From positions 13,108,802 to 13,172,801 of the forward strand of contig NC_045148.1 in NCBI RefSeq assembly GCF_008831285.2: 64,000 nt of DNA, in the 5' to 3' direction. Below, in pieces: positions 23,343-64,000 of the stretch; position 1 is the first letter of the stretch; each line of letters begins with the position of its first letter. The DNA is from Nymphaea colorata (taxonomy: Eukaryota; Streptophyta; Magnoliopsida; Nymphaeales; Nymphaeaceae). The notes below the pieces were generated by a model, which searched no databases, had not been told where the DNA came from, and saw only the letters and a program-made list of their open reading frames with translations. A program made the translations under genes and the position numbers.

Positions 23343-24646
23343 CCTTCCACCAACCATTTTCCGGCTGACCTACCGGATGGACGGACCAGCCTTCAACAGG
23401 AGACCCCTCTCACGGATGGATGGACAGACCACCCAATGCCTGCAACACCAACCCCAACGTTCAGCCATGGCTAAGACCCTTGATTCTGCCAGCAGTGTAT
23501 CCTCAACGAATCATATTCAGAAGAGTGGAGCTTTTTATCTTCGTCAAGCCCGTTTTCCCCAATCTCCATCATCTTCATCAAAAACCATTAGAAATAGGAA
23601 GAAGACTAGCCTAAGAGTGGAGCTTTTTATCTTAGTCATGCCCATTTTCCCCAATCTCCATCATCTTCATAAAAAACCATTAGAAAAAGGAAGAAGACTA
23701 GAAGAACGCTCAGGTCAGCAGGAACACAAATTTCAGGATCTAGTCTGTTGAGCTTGATCAAAACAAAGAAAAGGAAGAAATGAAAACGTGTGGCGATTCC
23801 GATCAAAAGAATTGAACACTGAAAGAAAATATGAAAAAACCAGAACTCAATGGAACCCTAACCACCTTCCACTAACCACCCAAAGGAGGCTGCTAACTCT
23901 ATCGCCCATGTAAACCAAGGAACGAATTAGCCGAGAGAGAGACAGAGAGACCCACCTCAAACAGCAAATCCAAATACCGACCGACTGAACTCCAGGGCCG
24001 GTCGTTCTCCGAATCTTGACTTGAATGGGAGAGAAAGAAATCACCAAAAATCCCCTTTTCTGACAAAATGTGCCGAAAATCCCCGTTAGTGAAAAACTCA
24101 TCAACCGAGTTCATTTTTACAGGTCTGATTTCAAAACTCGGATCTAGGATCCTCGGACAAAAAATCAACCCGGATCTAAAATCGGAAGTCATCAAACGTA
24201 ACCTAAAAGCTTATTACCGTGGGAAAAGGGGTCCGTCTTTCTGAATAACACTTTTCAACGAACCTGACAACTTATCTAACCCCGGATGACGTAAGTACCT
24301 TGGGAAAGGAACCACGATTAGACAAAGTGAGATGATAAACCCATGTACAATTCTGGGGAAAGGCGATTACGTACTTCATTTTTCATGATTACAAATGTTA
24401 ATAGAATATAGCATTTGAGGTACAACTTGTTAACCAGAGAGAAGACACAGTTCACTATATAAGGCGTGAGCCAGTGTTAAATTACAAATGGTTAACCTTT
24501 ATTCTGAACCTGCTTAACTACGATATCATACCCCCCCTTCAGCAAAGGAACTCCTGAACAGGATAACGAAATCCAAAAACGCGAGTAACCAAAAAAGTAA
24601 ACCACTATCTCTTTCTCCTGTCAATTAACCATATCTCTGTCTCCTG
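23343..24646. other. Repeat-derived and 3' flank of helicase gene
   Basis: Contains a 92-bp tandem duplication (23521-23704) and the candidate right end of a DNA element (to about 24204). The last 400 bp are presumably the 3' untranslated region or downstream flank of the minus-strand helicase gene. No protein family is recognised in the open frames at 23377-23751 or 23847-24195. Confidence 0.5.
23521..23704. repeat. 92-bp tandem duplication
   Basis: Two adjacent copies (23521-23612 and 23613-23704) that start AAGAGTGGAGCTTTTTATCTT and end GGAAGAAGACTAG, with only a handful of substitutions and a 1-2 bp indel. The unit is close to, though not exactly, a whole number of codons, and there is no sign that it is coding. 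Confidence 0.9.
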
Positions 24647-55171
<30,525 letters not shown>

Positions 55172-56732
55172 TGATTCCTTCTCAAACTCCTCCTACACCA
55201 CGAAGTTATTTCAGTTTCAGTAATTGGCTATAAAGTCTCATGCACAAAAAAATTCCTGCTAACCAAAAACACCTGATATTTATCCAATTTTTACGATAAT
55301 TCAAGACTTACAGGGGAACTTGTAGAAACTATTAAAAGTAAGTTGAAACAAAACAAAAGTCATACACAGACTGCATGGGAAAGAAAATTAGCAATATGGC
55401 ATTATGGGTTTTTCTTCTTGTGCTTGGGGGAAAGGATTAGATATATAAATCATGAGGTTGTTAAATATAAGGACATCAAAAGAAACATCAAAATGGAAGA
55501 ATTGGAGTACACTAAGATCAGAAACAGCGAGGCTCACCTGCTTGACTTCAGTTGGACCCTGGGAGCACCTACTTGCTTAACTCCTTTGTCCATTGTTCTA
55601 AAATATCCAAGGGTAACTTATTTCAGGATAAACAACCGTCCCAATTCTAATGGAACCACAAAGAAGATACGGAATAGTTAAAAAAGCATGTGGATGGCAG
55701 CCAATCAATATCTCTTAATGCGAGGAACATTTAAACAGGGAAGAATATGGAAGAAGATGAAGAAGCGGGAAAATAGCATAGGATGAAGAAGGGGAAAGAG
55801 ATTTGGCAGACATAATCTTATGGAAGTAGAGGAAAATAGCATAAAAAACAAGAAGAAGGAGAAGAAAGGAGGGGAAGTTGGCGAAAGAACTTGGATAATA
55901 GCATGTGAAGGGGAATAGGAGGTGATGTCGTGTCTCCAAAAAGCACAGAAATCAACAATCACCCTGGATTCCTCTCTCCCACTTACTCCTCAAAGACGAG
56001 CATAGAGAAGAAAAATGTGGGGATGTTTCGGGGTTTAAGTTTGTTATATTGTAAAAGATTTTGGTATCTAGATAATGATATGATCACATCAATGAAATCT
56101 TAGATCAAAGGTGATCTAAAATCCTGGGGATCTTAGATCAGGAGTTTGTTTTAGCAACGATAGAAAGCACAAGAAACTAGAAGCACCTTAGATCTATTGT
56201 TCGTAACAACTGGGGATCTTAGATGCACTATCTCTTACATAAGATACTTAATCAACAAAAATAAGCATCTAAACAGATGAACACAAAATTTTATTCCAGG
56301 AAAAAAGGTATTTTAATGTCAAACACCCTACCGTAGCCACACTTGATTAAATTACCACTAGACAGTATGGAGAGTGTAGTTTCATACCATCATTTCTGAT
56401 GAAGGGAATATAATGCAAGCCTATCGGTCAGCAGTCATTGCCTTCGGAAGATCTTGCTTATATGCAAAGGCAAACATGACAGCATGACACAATTCGTCCT
56501 GCAGAAAACAAAAGAAATCATGAATTCTCGTGATAAGCAGCAATTCATCACACATATATATATTTTATATGTACATTGTACTATCATAGGTCATACACTT
56601 TTGGATGTTTGATGTATTATTGTATCTATAATATATGTATATGTCATATGTGCATAGGTTTTTTATGTATTTTTCTTTCTATGTATTCTTCTGTTCTTTT
56701 TCTGCCCTTTTCTACATTTTTATTTTTCCTTT

Positions 56733-57546
56733 TGTTCAGCTAGTTAGGAAGCTAGCTGTTGGCTGTAAAACTAGCTGTTGGAGCTGGCCCAACAGCTAGC
56801 TCCACTTTCCTCTTCTTTATTCTGCTCTATATATAAAGGGACTTGAGTCCCTTGCTTTGTAAGGCTCTTTGGCCTGGGTTATGTTATGCTTTAAATTTCA
56901 GCAATCTAATTTATTCTCCAATAGCTTGGAGGATTTTCTTTGTCTGTATTATTGGTGTGGCTGGTATCTTCAAGTGCCCGTTTTTGGGACCTTTCTGTCT
57001 GCTAGCTCAGTTCTGATTTACGTGGCATCAAAGCTTTGGTTTGGCCTTAGATTTGCTGATTTTGAAGATTAGTTCTTGCTGTCCCTCGTGACTGTAGAGT
57101 TCACCAACTGTTTGGTGAAATCGCTAGGGCTGAAAATTGACGTTTTTCTGCTGCTGTTTCTGCATAAAGAAGAACCTGCTTTCTTGCTGGAAAAGATGCT
57201 GATATAAGCATGTATTTCGGGACAGTTGTGGCATCATTTTTGGTACTGTCACAAGTTCTTTTGTTGCTGTTTTTGTGGACATCTCTCTCATCAGTGTTCA
57301 ACAAGTCAATCACAATAATAGAAGGTACAAATCATGGATGACAAAACTACCTATATTCCTCACCCTAAGCTTACCTCAACCAATTATATTCAATGGGCAA
57401 AAACTATGGAACACTTTATTAGAAGCAAAGAGTTGTGGGAACTATGTAACACAATCCTGAGATTCATTGAAGGGGCATTTGAATGCACAGTATCTAAATG
57501 TCTGGCATTAAAATGTGAGGCATTTAATACTATACGAGGTATTTAG
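56733..57546 (+). mobile_element. Truncated 5' end of a Copia retrotransposon
   Basis: An LTR-like stretch (about 56733-57022, with CTATATATAAAGGGAC) is followed by TGGCATCAAAGC at 57023, a primer-binding site two changes from the tRNA-Met standard. A leader follows, then a gag start (57334: MDDKTTYIP, KLTSTNYIQWAKTMEHFI) that is open for 70 codons and then stops. The pol region and right LTR are missing. The left boundary is approximate. Confidence 0.7.
57334..57546 (+). pseudogene. Copia gag N-terminal fragment
   Basis: Encodes the conserved Copia gag start pattern (LTSTNYIQWAKTMEHFIRSK, then ELWEL). The match fades after about 40 residues and the frame ends at a stop. It is a remnant only. 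Confidence 0.75.
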
Positions 57547-59251
57547 AAGGTGGAACAAAAGTTCCATCTTCTATAACCCAAGTGTGTGTTAATACTCTTT
57601 AAAATTTTCCAATATCAAGATTACTGTATCACCCACCGAAGACTCATGCACAAAAAAAAAACAAGAGAGAAGGAGAAGAGAAGTGCCAAAGATTGGGGGG
57701 CATCAGCAACTGTCTGCTAAACCCTAACATTATATTCAAAATCGATCTTTATACCATGGACTAATAAGTCCTACTAAAAACATAGAATTTTACAGCCATG
57801 TCATTAATGAGAAAACATAACGTTAAAAAGGAAACAACACCTAATATGACATCTGGATCTGGATCCAGATCCGGACGTCACCCAACCCTTATACACGTTC
57901 TAACAAATACATGGGATAATTATTCTAGGTATTATTATTTCACGTTTGATGTACATATTATTAAAATACCATTTGTAAAATCCTACCTTTAACCGTTGAA
58001 AAGAACCAACCACCCATCCTCCTTACTATTAACGACCATCCACCTTAAAAAAATGCCCGTCTGAGCGTGAATAACAGTCAAACAATAACCAACATTAACA
58101 GTCAAACAAGTAGTATATCATGTGTATGCTCAGTTCGATCAACAAACAGTTCATTGTCGGCTTTTGCTATTGAAAAGAAAATTGCACTTTTAGTACACAT
58201 GCCGGCCAAAGGTTATCTCATTTACTAAGAATCATTCACCGACATGTCATGGCAAAATGAAAGGTTTCATGGAGTCCGTCCAATAGAAGAAATCTGCATC
58301 CAGCTAGTGAAACCAGTTCATACTACCATCAACATAATGAACAACCCATACCCAGGAAGTAGCTTTAGCTTCCACAGAAGCCTATGCACTCCAATCATCT
58401 ATAATTGGAAAATTCTCAATGTCTCAAAATCTTCATCAGCTATATACCATTTAACAAATAGAAGCCTGAAAGTGGCACTATCATTTCCTTACAAAGCCGA
58501 TAGCTTGGTACTGGTAATAAGAACCTGAAAGCATTAATGGCGACAACATGAGACTAGTCTCCATCGAAAGTAAATAAGGATGGAATCAGATGTATCCAGC
58601 TTAATTAGAAGTTAGAACAACCTCGGTTTCTAGATTAAGCGGAAATGGAAGTGCAGAAACCAACTTTCATCTTTTGATGGCAATTCACCATGGAACAATA
58701 GATTGTGTCGTGCCGCTAAAAGATCAAATACCCTTTTTTTTTTTTGCCAACATTTCACTTCAATAAAAACAGATAAAAGAAGTAGCATGCCCGGTTATAA
58801 CCATGCGATCTACTGTAATCTCTAGCGTGATGGAACTTAGATATTATAGATATTAATTTCATGTTAAATCTAATAGTAAGTTGTGTAACTGTCTGCCGTT
58901 TACAGGCTTTAGTTTGTAGGCTTAATCGCCGTCAATGCATCACGATGTTCAGAAAGAAAACTACCACAATCTAAAAACAAAATGCCCCGCATTGAAGGCA
59001 GTAAATTAAATGGGTCCTCCTCCATCATTTACCGCGGATTTACAGAACAGAAACCGTTCTAAAAGGAAAAGTCATGAAACGTAAGCTGCACTTCCAACTC
59101 CAGCTTACTCTGCAACCCAAGTATCTGGGCTGCATGTCGCCATTACTCATATTGTTTCATTAACTCACTTAGAAAAGGAAAAATAGAGGATAAACGAAAG
59201 AGGGAAACAGTAAGCCATATCATATATATACATCTTCCTTGGTTATGTGAT
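57547..59251. other. No recognised gene
   Basis: AT-rich, probably intronic to the helicase leader. It contains a run of overlapping TGGATC/CCAGATCC motifs at 57850-57880 and T runs at 58733-58745. The open frame at 58244-58528 has no familiar motif. Confidence 0.45.
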
Positions 59252-59680
59252 TCAACAGATGCAAAATAGCCAAATGTGCCGGTGATACCTGAAACTACAG
59301 AGGCAAAGACCGATCAGCGACACTTTGGGTGACCCATCTGGGCGTTTCAGAAAGGGTTGGGGCGGTGGGGGGAGAGAGAGAGAGAGAGTGGGATAAACGA
59401 AGGTACAAAAAAGGGGATATAACAAGGCCTTCAAAAAAGCGAGACGAAGAGAGGCATGGCCAGAAAAAATCAGACACAGAGAGAGAGACTGAACAGCTTA
59501 CCAGAAAGCGGCGGAGGGCTGGCTGCTGAGGAGGATGCTTTTCCAAAGGTACCAACGCTAGTGACCAAATACTATGGAGGTAGAACGCAGGAAACTGCCA
59601 TGGGAAAACGCCCCAACAGGTAAAAACTTTTTTCTCAAAAAAAGAAGAAGGGGTCCGACCGTTTTTCTCGAGCAAAGTTC

Positions 59681-60549
59681 CCTGGATCCGCCCTTTTTTC
59701 TTTCATTTTTTCTATTTCACTTTTATAATTTAAATGTAGGGATGATTTTGTCTCAAAATTTATAATAGATTGATGAAATGGTATGTTACAAGATTCCTTA
59801 AACCTGTCCTATTTTTTGGACAGTTTTACGTAACAATTACTTACGCTGTTTGGCACTAATAAAAAATTGTTATGTTTTATGCGTCTACAATAATATAATA
59901 TCTTTGTAAGTGTCTAATAAACCTAAACAATTTTTAATTTAGATACATAAGAACATAATATAACTATTCCCAAACAGGCCCTATAAATATTTTATAAATT
60001 TGCCACAAAACATGTCCTTCTTAATCCCAAACTAGTGTAAAGATCAAGTTTGGGATTTGTTCCTCAATTTGTAATTAGAATCGCACTCAAACCTATATAA
60101 AAACTTTCATTCTTTCACATTCAAATCTGAATACGTGACCAAACAAAAAATTTACTATGACAAATGATATGTGATTCAAGGCAATAAACTGTGTTATCCT
60201 ATGTAAAGCTCGTTATTCCAACACACCCAAGCATAAGGTTGTGATGCACCGGTTCACAAAAATATAAAATGTTTAATAACCAAAAACCTTTCAAGTGTGA
60301 GCTCGATTGATCAGCTGTAACACAATGAACGGTACCACCAGATTTAATCTTGCAAAATTTTCATAAAACAATTATTTTTTGTGGCTTTTAATATTACTGG
60401 TTTTTTTATGAAATTTGTCAAATAAGAGCTTGAAATTAAAATTAAAAAATGTCAATTTTTACAAAAACTGATATCTTTTGCTTAACAGATGATCAAACCG
60501 CACGTAAAATATTTGGCGGTTTTCACACATAATGTGCGATGTAAAAAAT

Positions 60550-60554
<5 letters not shown>
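59681..60554. other. Intergenic, AT-rich, no recognised gene
   Basis: Upstream of the likely transcription start of the helicase gene. Mostly AT-rich; no exon or element with defined ends is seen. Confidence 0.5.
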
Positions 60555-60611
<57 letters not shown>

Positions 60612-60834
60612 GGTAGGTTAATTCTGGGGTCCTCGCTATTTTCTAAAAATGTGAAAGGGTTTTCATTCTTTTCAAGGTGGGCAAGGGATCAAGTCATGGG
60701 TAGTCAATACCCAGCTGGCTATTTGGCATTCAAGTAGGCCTGATAAAAAAAAAACTGAATCGGGTATTGGGAGCCTGACTCAGATATATTTATTTAAAAT
60801 TCATCTTTTCATCTTTTTTTATTTTTTTTCTCTT

Positions 60835-60866
<32 letters not shown>

Positions 60867-61370
60867 GGTAGGTTAATTCTGAGGTCCCTCGCTATTTTCT
60901 AAAAATGTGGAAGGGTTTTCATTCTTTTCAAGGTGGGCAAGGGATCAAGTCATGGGTAGTCAATACCCAGCTGGCTATTTGGCATTCAAGTAGGCCTGAT
61001 AAAAAAAAAAACTTGGCTTGCCCGAATCGAGTATTGGGAGCCTGACTCAGATATATTTATTTAAAACTCATCTTTTCATCTTTTTTTATTTTTTTCTCTT
61101 TATATATATATATATATATATATTAAAAGGTAGGTTAATTCTGGGGTCGCTCGCTATTTTCTAAAAATGTGGAAGGGTTTTCATTCTTTTCAAGGTGGGC
61201 AAGGGATCAAGTCATGAGTAGTCAAATACCCAGTTCTGTTTGGGCTGGCTATTTGGCATTCAAGTAGGCCTGATAAAAAAAAAAACTTGGCTTGCCCGAA
61301 TCCGGTATTGGGAGCCTGATATATTTATTTAAAACTCATCTTTTCATCTTTTTTTATTTGTTTCTCTTTA

Positions 61371-61428
<58 letters not shown>
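60555..61428. repeat. Three ~255-265 bp tandem units separated by (TA)n tracts
   Basis: Units start with TTAAAAGGTAGGTTAATTC at 60606, 60861 and 61123. Each contains CTCGCTATTTTCTAAAAATG and AAGTAGGCCTGATAAAAAA and ends in a T-rich run. TA arrays lie at 60555-60606, 60835-60861, 61101-61122 and about 61369-61428, so each unit is bounded by TA tracts. Units differ by small indels and a few substitutions. Confidence 0.95.
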
Positions 61429-61429
<1 letters not shown>

Positions 61430-62156
61430 CAATGTGATGCTGACATACAAACTTTTGGCGCATCACCCATAGCTCCCTTAAAAACTGTTTGTGTGTTATT
61501 AGGCCTAAACACGAGTCTAATCGAACCCAAGTTGGGCCAGCTCGAGCTCGAGCACGGCTCAACTCACCAAACCTCAACAAAAGAGGTTCGACTCGATGGT
61601 TTGATAAACACATTTATCTTTCAACCTGACTCTTTTAAATGTTCTCATCGAAGCTCGTCATAAAGAAAGCAGAAATATCAGAGATCCAGAATTACATGAA
61701 CAGCAAAACATAATAAAACAAAAAAGTATTAATTATATGAAGAAATCAAAATGATGGATTTAAATGAACATGGTATAAACTTCTCAAATCTCTACCAAGG
61801 ATTTGTACATTGCAACCCACAGGTGAAGAAAATGATTGATATTCTAGAAAGGTTATGAATCAACAATGCACCTCATTAGTCCAAAGGAAATTGAGGTTCA
61901 GGGTATCTTCAATCATATTAAGTACAAAACTTCAAAATAAATCAAGAACTAGGGCATTGCATTTTCCATCGTTTCACCTTATGGCCACCGGCCGTATGGC
62001 GGTCGTCCCTCCTCCTCTGGGTGACTCAGAAGATGGGTGACAAGCTTTAATCCCCTTGCTACCAGTAGAGAAGGAACTTCGGCCTCCAGCACCTTCTCAA
62101 CATCCTTGGACAGGTAAGGAGAGCCCTGCCTCGTTAAGAGAGGTGACCATGGAACC

Positions 62157-62917
62157 ATGGAAGACCGTGAGATGGATGATCCTTTGCCCTTGCAGTCTGA
62201 GATTAACTATGGCCTATGTGTTGGTGATAGAAAGCAGTGCCTTCATCCTGTTGAGGGCTCAAGTAAAGAGGAGCACCCAAAGACACCTTTTCAATCTCCT
62301 CTCAAGAGTTGGCCGCCATGGTTGGTAACAGTGTTCAACAGGAACTCCCCAAGTTGGGGGACCTCAAGATACGGGCGGAGAATGGACGCAAATTTCTCTT
62401 CATCCCAGATGAAATGTATGAGGAGATGACCAAGCCATTTAGGTTCGCTGCCATTGGCACCTTTTATGGAGGAGGTTCCAAAGCGAATATGGAGTATAGT
62501 TTCATCTTCAAGAGCTTGAGACACCAGTGGAGGGAAGTTCGCAACCCGCAGTTCTCTGTTTTGGGCAAAGGATTATACCTCATGAGGGTGGTCTCTAAAG
62601 CTGAACTACAAACTATCTTGCGGAGGAACTGTTGGTGCAGTGGTGCTAAAACTTTTGTTGCTAATCGTTGGCGTCCTGGCATGGAGATGAAAGTCAACCA
62701 TACTGCGTGTATTCCTATCTGGATTCAAATCCCTAATCTGGCATCAGAACTATGGAATCAATCAATATTTGAGGGAATTGCTAGGACATTGGGAGGTGAA
62801 GTCATCAACATTGACCCATTCACTCGTTCATTGGTTCGCATGGGCTATGCCCAGATGTGCATTGAGGTTCCTCTCTGCTTCTCCCCACAAACCAGAAATT
62901 TTCTTGCGCTGAACTAA
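62157..62917 (+). pseudogene. LINE ORF1 (DUF4283-type nucleic-acid-binding protein), frame-broken
   Basis: 62309-62917 encodes the DUF4283 pattern of plant L1 ORF1: FRFAAIGTF, GLYLMRVVSKAELQTIL, FVANRWRPGMEM, IPIWIQIPNLASELWNQ, FEGIARTLGGEVINID and YAQMCIEVPL. The likely N-terminal part (62157-62310, MEDREMDDPLP through FQSPLKSW) is in another frame, so a frameshift lies near 62315. After the stop at 62917 a zinc-knuckle-like piece (RFCRNCGS) survives at about 62960 without its His/Cys end. In intact elements this protein coats the RNA. Confidence 0.82.
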
Positions 62918-63835
62918 TGGAGATTTCATTTAGGTGGAAATTGTTTATGAAAATATGATCAGGTTCTGTCGCAATTGTGGATCACTTTCACGCTTGGATT
63001 CTACTGTGCTCAGTCTAGGGTGAGCTCAGTGCAAGATGTTGAGAAAAAATCTGACAACTGTGACCAAAGTGACTAGATTAAAGTGAGAATGGCAAGGAAA
63101 TCTACAAAACAGAAACGCCCTGGCACTATGCAGGAGGTCTCCTGGAAACTAATAGGTTCACTGTGCTCCAAAGAAACATGGAGGAGGGGAACAACCATCT
63201 CTCCTCTCAAGCTGATCTGCATGAACAAGTGGCTACAAATCTAGAGAAACCCAACCTTATGGCAGCTTGGATTGCTAGAGAGGAGCAGAGTAGAGGAGCT
63301 AGCTCCAATAAGAGACGACGCCCTCTTGGCCTTCCCCAGCTGGCCTTGGATACTACAAACTGCTCTGCCCTTCTAATGTACTGCACACTTCTAAGATTAC
63401 TACTCACCAACCTCGCTCTGGACTCTCAGGAAAAATTGTAGGGAGCCCAAAGGGCGGTGGCTCAGGGAATGCCCTATCATCTCCCTCTCTCAAGAAGCAT
63501 ATGAAAAAGTTCCCCTCCCGGAAGGATCTCCATTCCCAGATGGCCCCCTCCTTTCAGGTGCCCCCCTCATTGCCAATCAACTCAGGAGACAACCTGACCC
63601 CGCTCATAGATAATTCTTCTTTCCCCTCCTCGCTTCCAATGAAAGGCAAGCATGTGCAAAGCAACATTTTGTCTACTCCCTCTAGCCAAGACCTCACTAT
63701 GGAAGTCAATCCTGGCGAGTTGAGTGCTGATAGCAAGCCTGCCCCTCCTCTTCTGAAGGAGGAAACTGAATCCCTCATGGCTGATTCTCATATGCCTTAC
63801 TGATTGAAGGTACTACCCTTTCGCCCCCTCCTCTT

Positions 63836-64000
63836 ATGAAGATCTTGAATTGGAATATTAGAGGGCTGGTCCGGAAGGAAGCCCAACGTGCGGTTTATAA
63901 TTCCTTACATGAGAAAAGTCATAACATAGTGTTTAGACTAGATTCTATGCTTTCTGGTTATCACATTGCTACTTTCTTTAATAGACATGGCAAGTATAAA
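63836..64000 (+). pseudogene. LINE ORF2 start (endonuclease), cut by window end
   Basis: Starts MKILNWNIRGLVRKEAQRAV, the hallmark N-terminus of the plant L1 endonuclease (the Asn of WNIRG is part of the active site). Soon after HNIVF the sequence jumps to RLDSML, skipping the usual QET catalytic segment, so part of the endonuclease seems deleted. 55 codons are visible; the rest lies outside the window. Confidence 0.75.

Larger units (their letters stand above)
20949..24204. mobile_element. Candidate DNA transposon ends enclosing a Copia element
   Basis: The sequence from 20949 (AGGGTGTGCTTGAT, then TTAAGATCCAGGGTC) resembles the reverse complement of the sequence ending at 24204 (AGGTTACGTTTGAT, then TTTAGATCCGGGTT). 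The match is an imperfect terminal inverted repeat of about 40 bp. The Copia element at 21134-23342 would then have inserted inside it. No clear target duplication was found, so family and exact ends are open. Confidence 0.35.
55172..59680 (-). other. Probable 5' leader exons and introns of the helicase gene
   Basis: The minus strand shows splice-site pairs consistent with untranslated exons: 55192-55172 directly before the start codon (acceptor ..TGTAG), 56498-56388 (acceptor TCTGCAG, donor GTATG) and a first exon ending at 59289 (donor GTATC) that begins in CT-rich sequence around 59400-59680. An in-frame TAG lies just upstream of 55192, so the coding start at 55171 is not extended. The rest, including a Copia 5' fragment (56733-57546), would be intron. 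No transcript evidence. Confidence 0.4.
61850..64000 (+). mobile_element. 5' part of an L1-type LINE, continuing beyond the window
   Basis: ORF1-like coding (62157-62917, DUF4283-type) is followed at 63836 by the start of ORF2 (endonuclease). The order and spacing are those of plant L1-like non-LTR retrotransposons. The 5' boundary is not defined; 61850 is where coding-like sequence begins. Frame breaks in ORF1 and a probable internal deletion in ORF2 suggest it is inactive. Confidence 0.8.

Noticed and set aside
55705-55962. Minus-strand 85- and 74-codon frames rich in Phe, Ser and Leu
   Set aside because: Pyrimidine-rich sequence between putative leader exons of the helicase gene; no motif.
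60606-61400. CRISPR-like regular repeats
   Set aside because: Units of about 260 bp with TA microsatellite spacers in a plant genome are a tandem repeat, not a CRISPR array.

Overview
The window is nuclear DNA of a flowering plant. Its genes are split by GT-AG introns, the encoded families are plant ones (GPI-anchored GH17+X8 glucanase, a plastid S1-domain protein, a plant DHX33-like DEAH helicase), and the introns and intergenic space are full of Copia LTR retrotransposons, hAT-type DNA elements and L1-type LINEs. The species cannot be told from the sequence; nothing looks organellar, bacterial or viral.

Layout. 1-2691: no recognised gene. 2692-4709 (minus): two-exon GH17/X8 endo-1,3-beta-glucanase. 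4710-7310: no gene, but a GC-richer island at about 5960-6740. 7311-15365 (minus): eight-exon gene for a 505-aa chloroplast S1-domain protein resembling Arabidopsis PDE338, with a hAT element in its last intron. 18085-20101 (minus): small four-exon gene of unknown function, with a LINE reverse-transcriptase relic on the other strand of its long intron. 20949-24204: a decayed Copia element inside what may be an older DNA transposon. 24647-55171 (minus): a twelve-exon gene for a 740-aa DEAH-box RNA helicase (DEAH10/DHX33-like), with probable 5' leader exons out to about 59.6 kb. 60555-61428: triplicated repeat separated by TA microsatellites. About 61850-64000 (plus): 5' part of an L1-type LINE that runs off the window.

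The helicase gene is the central object. All twelve coding exons join in phase and every core helicase motif is kept, yet over 15 kb of its introns is retroelement. One 11.3-kb intron holds a Copia element into whose gag, just after the start codon, a second Copia element has inserted. A 6.9-kb intron holds a complete Copia element with LTRs that look identical, a 1436-codon uninterrupted polyprotein and a perfect 5-bp target duplication; it sits inside an older hAT-like element. Further upstream introns carry a solo LTR, a hAT MITE with perfect 16-bp inverted termini and a 196-bp tandem duplication. LTR divergence read by eye (0 of 275; 6 of 246; about 7 of 165; clearly more for the element at 21 kb) gives an insertion order that agrees with the nesting.

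Coordinates of spliced genes are the outer limits of the coding sequence; exons are listed in the evidence. Splice sites were placed by eye from GT/AG dinucleotides, reading phase and remembered homologues, with no alignment or transcript data.
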